Source: a virus
DNA length: 45,435 nucleotides
Direction: 5' to 3' (one strand)
Virus record (IMG/VR): IMGVR_UViG_3300031227_000095
Span: 1-45,435 of that record
Shown: one piece after another, positions 17,344 to 28,000 of the stretch
Layout of the letters: every line of letters starts with the position of its first letter
How positions within the stretch are numbered: position 1 is the stretch's first letter
Made by a program: the position numbers and the translations under genes
The notes under the pieces: generated by a model
Databases searched by the model: none
The model's input: only the letters and a program-made list of their open reading frames with translations
What the model was told of the DNA's origin: nothing

Positions 17344-19062
17344 ATGGCTAATGCAGTAACATGGAAGAATATTGGAACTGTTAGTGGTGCAGGTGCGCTT
17401 GCTGCTGCTAATAGTTCAAGACAGGATATAGGGCAAGGAATAGCTAATATAGGCAAGGCAGCTAGTGGGTTCGGTGATGATCAAATTCAAGCTGAAACAG
17501 ATCTAGCTGTCAATGCCTTAAGGGCTGCTGCCCCAGATGACAGGCAAGGATTGTTGCAAAGTTTCGCTGATAGCAATATTAGTATGCATAGCGATCAGAT
17601 AGGCAAGGTTGCGTCTGAGATTGATGCACGGGATTTCGCTGAAGACAAGTTCAGAACCACAACCGATGCGACAGGTGCTCAGCGTAATATTCAGAACGAA
17701 TTGGATCTATCTAAGTTTGAATATAAAAAGGAACAGGACGCTTTCTCAAAAGCATTATCTGTCAAAAAGTATAATCAAAAAGCCAATGAGTTTAACAGGT
17801 CTTATGACGTTGCCAATGGATTATCAAGACCAATGCCCATGTGGGACGGATCGACTAGTGTTAATCCAATTGAACAAGCGCAAATAGATAACGTTGCAAT
17901 CAACCAAACTAAAAGTAATCCACAGTTTGAAGGTGATACAAAAGATCTTGACAGCTCTGGCCCAATACTTGTGTCACGTAAAGATGCAACTGTACTTGCG
18001 ATTCAAGATTTAAAATTAAATGGTAGTACCGGTGGGTTTAAGTCGAACAGGGATGAGGTTGAAAGCAAGTCAGGTGATATACTTATTTCAAGCGCAGTTG
18101 ATGCATTCTCTCCAGTTATAGAGAAATCTATCAATGATTTTATGGCTACGAATTTAGAGTTTTTTGATGAAGACGGTAAGATTGACTATTCTGCATTCCA
18201 AGATCAGGATCAGAAGATAGCTCCTGGTGCAGTTAAGGCCGGTAAGATGTTGGATGGTAGGCTGAGTACAATGACAAAGCAGATGAACAAATATCTTCGT
18301 AATTTCCCCGCTGGTCCAAAGAGAGACGCAAGGGAGAAGCAATTCAGAGAGGAGTCCGGACTAAATAAGCTTGACAGCATGAGCAAGGAATTTAACTCCA
18401 AGGTTTCTGAGCAACAAAAGTTTGAACGAACACAGAAGGGGAAATCGGTTGTTAAGGGTGACAAGGTAAGAAGTTATTACGATACAACTAGTAGTGTGTC
18501 AAAGGTGTATAACGAAAACTATAAAGATAGCGACTATGATATAAGTAACTTTAAAAATCAAATAGCCACAATGCGCAATGTAGTTCCACCAGCATACGAT
18601 AGTCTTCCAGATGGTCTAATAGCTGAGGCTATCAGTAATGTCACTAAGGCTGGAAGTACTATTGGTTTTGATACAAACAATATAGAGCTTATAAACAATC
18701 CAAGTGCTACTGCTAAACAAATTAATGTTGCTGTGTATGAGGAGATTAGGAACATAGTTAGTAGAAAGAATGGTAGTACTAATAATACATTCATGCCAGC
18801 CGTGGCAAACTTAAGTAGAGAAGATGTTGCAAAAGAGACTGCTGAGCTAAGAGCTACAAGGGCACCAGAGTCTACTTTGGTGAAAGCTGCTACTTTAGCT
18901 GGAAAAGTTGGTCGTGTAGCCAAAACAGCCAGTATGTTTACACCTCTTGGTGCTGGACTATTAGGTAAAACATTGTTCGACAAATCTAAAAATCTTACCA
19001 GGTCTCTTGATACCAAAGAAGAAAGAGATGTACTGTTAAAGGCATTAAAAGGTGACAAATAA
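17344..19062 (+). CDS. Internal virion/ejection protein (N4 gp51-like)
   Basis: A 572-residue, mainly helical protein. The start (VTWKNIGTVSGAGALAAANS, then GQGIANIGKAAS) is the Ala/Gly-rich entry seen in ejection proteins. Residues about 60-410 are charged helices, and residues near 510-555 contain a Gly-rich hydrophobic segment (TPLGAGLLGKTLF). Its stop overlaps the ATG of the vRNAP gene by one base (TAATG), so the two are translationally coupled and probably made in related amounts. No catalytic motif was recognised. Confidence 0.55.
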   Translation: MANAVTWKNIGTVSGAGALAAANSSRQDIGQGIANIGKAASGFGDDQIQAETDLAVNALRAAAPDDRQGLLQSFADSNISMHSDQIGKVASEIDARDFAEDKFRTTTDATGAQRNIQNELDLSKFEYKKEQDAFSKALSVKKYNQKANEFNRSYDVANGLSRPMPMWDGSTSVNPIEQAQIDNVAINQTKSNPQFEGDTKDLDSSGPILVSRKDATVLAIQDLKLNGSTGGFKSNRDEVESKSGDILISSAVDAFSPVIEKSINDFMATNLEFFDEDGKIDYSAFQDQDQKIAPGAVKAGKMLDGRLSTMTKQMNKYLRNFPAGPKRDAREKQFREESGLNKLDSMSKEFNSKVSEQQKFERTQKGKSVVKGDKVRSYYDTTSSVSKVYNENYKDSDYDISNFKNQIATMRNVVPPAYDSLPDGLIAEAISNVTKAGSTIGFDTNNIELINNPSATAKQINVAVYEEIRNIVSRKNGSTNNTFMPAVANLSREDVAKETAELRATRAPESTLVKAATLAGKVGRVAKTASMFTPLGAGLLGKTLFDKSKNLTRSLDTKEERDVLLKALKGDK

Positions 19063-22000
19063 TGGCTTTTGGAAAGTTTGAGTTTTCTGGTGTTGATGAC
19101 CTATATTTAAGTGAAGAAAAGAAGTTGGAAAACAAGGCTGCTCGTAAAAAAGCGGCTTTACCTATTTTTAGTAAGAAGGCAACGCTTGTAAGTGCCGTTG
19201 ATGGGGATACTTTTAACATACTTGAAGCCGAAAAGAATCTTAGGCTTTCTGGTGGTATAAACACTGCTGAATCAACAGAGACTGGGTTGTCTAATAATAA
19301 GATCCTTAGGAGTCAACAGAGATCATATGGTGCGAAGTATGGAGTACCATGGGAGACAGTAACAAAGGCAACTATAAAGCAGGAAGGTTTGGATGCTAAA
19401 AAAGCTGCACTTGGTGCACTTGGTGGAGAAGGGTCCGATATACAATATGTTGAAAAAGGTGTTGATAGATATGGAAGAACACTTGCTGATGTTTATAGTA
19501 GTGATGGTGATAATTTAGCAGATACATTGAGTGGAAGAAATGCTAATAATCAATTTGATTCAGCAACTGCAAAGGGTAAGTATACAGGCGAAGTTGGAAC
19601 AGGATTTGACGATAAGGGTAGTCCGGAAATTCAGATTGGGTCAGATGGCTTGTTTGTGTATGGTGACCATCAGCACTTGACCCGTAGCGACCTTGAGAAG
19701 AACCGAGAGCTATATGATGCAGATTTTGCCTACAAGTATAGTTGGGATGCAAAACTTGGCAGTGGGATAGCTGGTCAAGTTGCTGATGTTGCAGGTATGT
19801 TGTATTCAGGTACAGGCATGGTTAAAGATATATTTGAGAAAGGTATATTGTCTGGCTTTACTCCAGGGAACACTCTTGAAGATAGTTTTAACACTTGGAA
19901 CAATATTCCTCATGTTGCTAGCGGTAAAACAAAAGCTGGTGTTATTGGCAATAATGAGAGGGTGATGTTTGATAGTATAGTTAATGCTGAGACGCTTACC
20001 GACGAGCAAGAAGAGTTTATTGGTAGCCCAACAGGTAGGAATATGCTTAGGATTGCCACTGAGTATAGAGAGAAGAGAGAAGAGTTTAAAGAAATTGGTG
20101 AAAATGCTGAGGACAGATCTAGTGTTGTCGATAGACGAAAAAGTGTAGCTGTGAACAAGGAATTCATAGAAAAGTATGAAGATGAGGGGCTTGGAAGTGC
20201 GCTACTGTTTGGATTAAAGAATGCTCCGCACTTTGGTTATAAGATGGTTGAAAGCCTACCACTTATGGTCCCTCTTGCTACTCCAGGTGTAAGTGTTGTA
20301 ACCATGGCTGCTATGTCTGAAGGCGGTACTATGGATGGTGTTGAGGAATTTAGACTTACAAATGGTAGTGAACCAAATGAGAAGGAAGTCAACACTATAG
20401 CTGGATGGAAAGCTGCTTCAGCTTTATTTGAAAAATTTGGTGCTGATAGAGCCTTTGCAGGTAATACTACTTTTATAAAGCAATTTTTAAAGTCAGCGGG
20501 CGAACTTGAAAAACCATTAAGATTTTTAGCCAAAGGTGCTGAAAGCTTATTTTCAGAAGGTGCATCTGGAGGTGGATCTGAATTTTCTGATCAGATGGCT
20601 ATAACGCAAGATGTAAGTAATGTTGATTACGGTAAGGTTGCACTTGGGGCCACAGAAGAAGCTCTTGGTGCACTTGGAATATCTGCGTCTAGTGGGTTGG
20701 TTCGTGGAGTTAAGAAAATCAAACCAACTAAAGCAATTGACAATAAAATAGAAGATGCCACACCAACTCCTCAAGCGTCTCCGTCAACATACACTCCAAC
20801 AGAAGGTATTGGTGGAGCTGAGACACAAACAATATTAGCAAATAGCATTGCAGTACTAACTGGTAATGCAAGTGGCGATAAGAACCAAGCCGTATTTGAC
20901 CTATTGTCTACGTTACAAAATGCTGACGAACTGTTTGGGGATACTGCTCAAGCGGCTAAAGACGGAATGGCTGGTTTGATCAAAGATAACGCTAAAGAGA
21001 TATTTGCTGCAAGTGAAGAGCTTAGTAAGCTTAAGGATGTGACTGAGAAAGAATTTAATGTTGTTCTTGGTAGTCTTGGTTCTGGTGATAAAGTAGACAT
21101 AAGCAAGATAGATGGGTTAAGCGAGCAAGAAATTAAAGCTGTTGAGGCTATCAACTCAGCTATTGATAGTTCTGGGACCAAGGAGATGCAAAGGGTTAGT
21201 GGTGAAATCATTGATCCAAGTACTCCAAACGCAAGTATAAAGGGTTACCTTCAAGGTGCTTTGGATACCGGGTCAATAGCTGCTGGGTTCACTAATTTTA
21301 ATATTCACATGCAGGCTAAGGCTAATGCGTTCATAGAAGCGTTTAATTCTGGCACTGTGAGCTATATCAAGAAGGGGATGAATGATTACACTATTCACAC
21401 AGAAGTTCCTTCAGACGCAGTAAAAGAGGATAAAGGGACTGGTTACAAGAATTACTTTGTTATCCATGGCAATAGTAAAAGATTTGTTGAGGGAGTGGAA
21501 AGTGACGTTAAGCTTATAAGTGAATATTATGAGTTGGCTGAAGCTGTAGTTGATGGAAAGGCAAGTAGGGGGGAAACGGTTAAGGTGGCTAATGACCTTG
21601 GTCGTGAGATAATTAAATCAGGAGCACTAGACAAGGGAGATATTGGTGGCAAAGTCGAAGAAGAAAAAGTCGAAGGGGAAGTCAAAAAGGAAGCAAAAGA
21701 AGCTGGAAAGAAAGCTGACGGAACAGTAGATAGTGCGCCAGACACTGTAACTACCAATGTGGATCAAAAGAAACGAGTAAAAGTTATAAAACAATTAGCC
21801 AGTGTTCTTGGTTCCGGAAATGGTAAGTGGAATACTGAAAAATACGCACAACTATTCCATAAAACTGGTAATAAAAAAACAATTAACGTTAAAACTCTTA
21901 GTGATTTTGATAATGAAATCATCACAACAAAAGCACAAGCTACAGAGTTTGAAAGTAAGATTTCTGGTAAAAAATACTATTTAGTTTATGTCGGAAATAT

Positions 22001-25000
22001 AGAAGACGCTGGTGGCCCAATACAAGCATACGATTCTAATTTTATTGAAATAGAAAGAAGTACTACTTACAATAAAACATTGGCTAGTATTGCAACTGTA
22101 GCAGAACATGATTCTGCACAGATGGTTGTTGATTCATTGAATGAAAAGACAACTACCAAACAACCAACCACAAAGCCTGTAGCGAAGCCCCAAGGCGATA
22201 GCGAAAGGCTTGGTCAACCAGAATCAATACCAATACCAGTTGAAGAAGAAGGTGGCATTGATTCAGATAGGTTCGACGAGGATACAATTCCGACAGAGAG
22301 CATGTCTCCATCCGAATCTATTGACGAGCTTACTGATAACTATAACTCATCTAAAGTTGTCAGAACCAAAGATAAGATAATAGCAAAGGATGGCAAGACA
22401 GAAATAGTTGCAAAGAATATTGACGGAGTCATATTCATATCGACAAACAAGGCACTGTGGAAGAAATATTTTGCTGAAAAAAGATGGACAAAACCAAGAG
22501 AGCAAAAAGATGGTAGTTTTGCTGAGGCATTACCAGAAGATATATTTAAAAGCGAGAATGAGTTAGAAGCATTTGTACTCGCACACGAGGAAGCCCATAA
22601 TGTCGTATTCAAGAAACCAGATGAAACTATTGGTGAGTATGAAAGAAGAGTAAACGATTACGCTATCAAGGAACTTGGGTTTGGATATAGGGCGGATAAG
22701 TCTAACTGGTTTGACAAGGTAAAGAGTAACCTGGTTAACATTGGCCGGGAGTATACAACTACTCTCGGAGAACTCATTACACACAAGCTTCCAACTAAGG
22801 ATAGCTTCCTTAGTGGCACATCTCTCAAGATACTTAGTAGTGAGACTGAGAAGAATGCTGAGATAGAGAGACTTACTGCTGAGTTTAAAGCTGCTGGTGA
22901 TAAGTACATTGATCCAGATAGTGACAAGCAAGACTTGATTTATAGTTTTAATAACCTGATGGTCAAGTCTGGGAATACGCAGGTTACTCCTGATGAATTC
23001 TATTATGCTATGGCAAATGCGTTTGCTAATTGGATGGCTGCTAGTGGGAGAAAGACACTTATCAATGATGCCCATGATATGAGTATGATCTTGTATGGTG
23101 AATGGGATCATGCATTGCTTGGGAACGATGCAATTATTCACGACAAAGGTACTCCTCTGTATATGGTAGCAGAAGGTGCTGGTGGTAACATGTCTAAGAT
23201 ACTTGGACTTAAAGTTGCAGTGCCAAAAGGAATGAGTCGTCAGGATAAAGCAATGCTTGGTAGGCTTAGCGATCAAAAGAGTTTCGATAAGACGCTTGGT
23301 TTGATGATGTTGGATCTGGCTGGAAGGCTAGAAAGCAATCCAGTTACAGTTGTGAAGAATGCTACCTATGATCTTGGTAAGGCTAGTAAGGCTACCAGAA
23401 AGAGTAAAGACAATACTATTCAACTTAGTACTATTAAAATAAACAAGGACACCAAGCAAGCTGATAAAGTTATAGACGGATTCTCAAACAGTGATCAGTA
23501 TTTTGAAGATATCAATGGTGTGCAGATAGATAAGAGTGACATTTATACTGATAAGCCAAAGGAAACTGTGTCCAAGAGGATTCAAGGTAGTATGAGTGAT
23601 TTGCCTGCTAATAGGCAGACACTGCTTCGCAAGTTGCAAGATGTTGTTTGGAAACCAATAGAAGGCAATATTAGCACATTTCTTAGTTTTGACCCAAGCC
23701 ATCAACGAATAATAGCTGGGTGGGTAGACCGCAATAGTGTTCACGTTGATAAGCGTAAAGCTGTAGATGCCAGGAACAATCAAATAGATAAACACATTCA
23801 AGACTTGAAGGACCTTAGTGCCAAGAAGTTCTTTTTTGGTTATTATTTTATGAACCAATTTAGAATAATGATCGATAGTAATGGAATTAATCCATTGAGC
23901 GGAAAGAACCTTCATAGGTTCATGGTCAATAACGATAAGACCAAAGTTGTGTTCAAGAAAGGTGACGCGACTGAAGTAATGTTTAAGTATTCAATCGTTC
24001 AGGCACTTGGTTCAGATGTAGATAAGACTGATCACGCTGGTGTGCTAGAAGACTTTAATAGTGTTGTTGGAGAGTTTGGTGAATTGGCTCAAAACATTAC
24101 TGGTAAAGAGTTGGTTGATCGTGGTGTTAATGCTCATGGTTTGGCTGGGCTAGTTGCACTAGGCGATTGGCTCAATGTAGATACTGGGGAAGAGGTTACT
24201 TCGCATCTTGGTTTAGAGGTTGATGGAATCACCAATGGATACGCGCTTGGATTGCTGCAATTTCCCAATGACGAAGACGGTGGGCTGGAAGCTAATCTTA
24301 AAAGAGTTGGCATCACATATAAGAAGGGTGAGTACGAAAAGGGAATCCATGGTGTAGAAGATGCTTATAACAGAGCAGGTAGACAGTTTAAGAAAGTTCT
24401 CACTGGCAATGGACTTATTGATGTGTTTGAAGGGGTGTATGGTGGCATAGACAGGAACTTGATGAAAGGCCCGTTTATGATATTCAATTATGGGGCAAGT
24501 GCTCACAAGGCCACTGAGGGCATAGCAAAAGCTATATCAAGTAAGATTTACAAAGGTGAAGTTAGTGCCGATGAATTGAGGGTATTTGTCAATACGATTA
24601 ACCCTCGTGGTATGTATAAGATTAATAATCTAATTGCTGCTCTTGATAAAAAGTCATTTATGGAGACTGATGTTAGCGATGATATAGTTGAACTTGAGGG
24701 AATGATACAGCGTGGGTTCTCCGGAATAGTAGAAGAAGCATTTGAGCCATTGGTTGGTAGTACCAAGGAAATTAAAGATCAACTGACGAAGGCAATGGAT
24801 GCTATAGCTAGTGGGTTCGCGGTAGAGTTTGAAGAGAGAAGTAAGGAATTAGTTGGTGAACTGGTTATCAACGGTCCTAAGCACCCAGAGCTACTTCCAA
24901 GTGGTAAGAAGAACAAGAAAGCTGGCACTCCAATTAGATTGAGTAAAGACGGACTGAACCAAGTCGAATTGAGACAAGTTGCCGAGGGCTTACTAGATAC

Positions 25001-28000
25001 TCATTATCCATTGTTGGCTGGAGGGTGGAACAATAGTAGTGAGGGTGAAAAACAAGCTTTTATAGATATGGTTAGTAGGGATAAGATTCAGACGGACAAG
25101 AGAGTTCAGAACTTCATGCTAACTGAAGCTGACAATAAGGCTGTGCGTGATAAACTTGCCACAATGGTCTCAGAATATAGTGATTCATTAACCAAAGCCA
25201 AGAACATAGCAAAACTCGTTAATAGTAGTGGTGGTAAGACAACTTGGGATGCTATAAAAAGAAATCCTAAGCTTAAGGTTGATGGTAAGCTTAATTTTGA
25301 TAAAGTAGCAGAGTTGCTTGGCGAAGGTGGTACCACTCAGACGACATCAGGTGTAAGTCTTGGTGGTTTTGCTTACGGTCATCCAGGTGCAAAGATGTTG
25401 GTTAGGAGTATTCAGAATATGGATGCTAGTATTATGGGTAAAACTATGCAGGATTCTGATAGTTTTCTTGGTTTGCATGATGCTGTGTATGTTGGGATAG
25501 ATAAGATTCAGGAAACAGTTAAACGTATAAATAGTAATGCACTTGAGTTAAGCAAAGACTACTCAATAGCAGAGGCAGTGCTTGAACAATTCATTAAAGT
25601 TAAGGGTAATATAGAAAAGAACGACCATAGGCTTACAGTAAAACTAAGTAAAAAATATGGTGAAGATAAGTTATATGAGGTCAAAGCTCTTATTGACCAA
25701 GCTAATAGTAGACTTGACGACCAGAGAGCGGAAAAGACTAAAACTGAAAGCTTTGGTGGTGATACAAGTAAAATTGACTTACGTATGCAATCGATTGTTG
25801 ATGGGTTGGCCAATGAGCTTGGGATAACTAATCCAGAAGCTATATCACTACTTGATACCGATTTGGGAAAAATAGATATTGGAGCCAATTTAAGAGCATG
25901 GGATAAGCATTACGCAGACCCAACAAATAAAGAAGCTAAGGATGCAAAGAATCCTAAAAAGCCAAAAGCTAAGCTTGTTCCACCTAGTCAAAAACTTGGT
26001 CCACTTGAGGAGACAGTTTCAAAGAATAATGAGGATCGTAAGATATTGTTTGATAAGCTTAAGTCAGGTGAAGTGGTTCAGTACTATATGCCAGACTCAA
26101 CATCTAATAAGGATATTCAGCTTGGTTCACTTGGTTCGGAGAGTACTCAGGATATAAAGCAAGACGCTGTCGTAGAAGTGTTGCGTGGAAATGCTACTGC
26201 TGAAAATATTGAGCAGGTTAACGAGATGCTTGGTGCTGATAATAAGGATATCAATAAAGTGCTGAAAGAATTGGTTCAGCCATTAGTATGGAAGATTGAT
26301 AGCCTAGTTATAAACATTAAGGGGTATGCCAGTGGAGTGTATGCGGAAGGATTATTTAGAAGTGCTGATAATGCAATAGAGGTTGTATATAATATTGATG
26401 GGCCAGTGAGTAGGACTGAACAGACTGCTCAAGAAGTGTTTGCCCATGAGATGATTCACGCTGTGAGTTGGAGAGCCGTACAGGGTAGCCTACACTTCAG
26501 GAATGAATTAACAGCACTGAGAGATGCAATTAGTAAGAATGTGTCTGTAAGGGACTTTTTGGTCGATGGAGATACAAGTGAGGATGCTAAGAAATTAGCT
26601 GAGAGGCAGTATTTAGCAGTGTTCGGTAAAGATAGTCTTCAAGAGTTCTTGGCGTATGGATTAACCAATCCGGTTTTAATCCAAAAACTGAAAGGCACTA
26701 AGTCAGTTGGAGTTAAATGGTTTGCTGGTGACACATGGTATGAAAAGGTTCTGAGTGCTATGGTTAAGGCCATGTCAATAGTCGAAGGGTTTATTAATAA
26801 AAAGGACAATAAGAATGCCCATGAACAATTATTTAGCTTGGCTCAAGAGGTTAATGGGATTAATCAGAGCAAGGCAAGTAAGATAGCCAACACGATTAAT
26901 GCCGGTAAGGTGTACGAGAAAAGTGACGAGCTTATAAAGAGTTTCGTTGGTAAACATGAAAGGTTTGCGCGGACACTTATTACACATGCTGCTATTAAAG
27001 GGCTGAAGATATCACATGCCGGGGCAAGAGTATTCCCTAAGTTCAATGGTGTGGTTGGTAGCAAGTTGACGTTGGCCGGTCAGATCGCTACGTTGAGTCC
27101 CGGTATTATAGCTAGGATGATGATCCAACTTTTTGGCAAGGGGATCATTTATACTACAAAGAATGGGGACAAGGTCACACTTTATACAAAGGATAAGGAT
27201 GGGAATATAATTGATCCAGGTAAAGCATTGACTTATTCGCTTGCTGAGATGGCAAAGAAGATGGAAGGTAATGCCGCAAGGGAACTGTTTAAGCTGATTA
27301 CTGATGTGACAGGTACAATGCCGGTTGTGTTGCAGCGGTCATTGAGTGAGAGTAAAAGGAAAGTTGAGCAGGCTCGTGATTCAGCTAAGGAACTTGTGGG
27401 GACTGTGCTTAACAAGAGTTTTGGAGACAGGAAACCAAGTAAAGAAGAAAGCCGAATGCTCACTAAGGCTATTGGTAAAACAGACCTTCAATTATTGAGA
27501 GATGTGTATAGTGACGATGTTGTAGCTACATTGATCAAGAGTAAGAGTAAGCTTGATGCGCTGATTAATAGTGAGAAGAAAGCACTAGGGCTTAACGGTT
27601 GGTGGTATAAGCAAGCTGAAGGGTTAAGTACTAGAATGGTTAAACAAGAGCAGGGTGGCCATCTTGTATTTGATAACGTTAAGGCAATGGTCAAGAACGC
27701 TGACAGCGAGATTTCAGATGTTGATAGGTTTGACAGGTTTGTCACACTTCTTGCTCTTAGTAAGACTGATGGTAGGGAGAGTTTGGCTAGTTTTATAGAT
27801 AGCAATAAGGATGGGTTTACTGAGGTAATTAATACATTCGTTAGTTTGGCCAGTGTTAGTAAGGAGAGTTTTGTTGGAAGTGAGATGTTGATGACAAAGG
27901 GTTATGTTCCGAAGGTTGGTGACGCTCATAGGGCCGTGGAGGTTGCTGGGCTAGACCGTATAACCAAAGAACAGATGAAACTTAAGGGGTATGACTGGCA

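Noticed and set aside
18558-19058. Long antisense frame of 166 residues, and similar ones (8,488-8,946; 11,361-11,933; 22,563-23,276)
   Set aside because: These are opposite-strand shadows of recognised genes, without RBS and with low-complexity Ser/Leu/Thr sequence.
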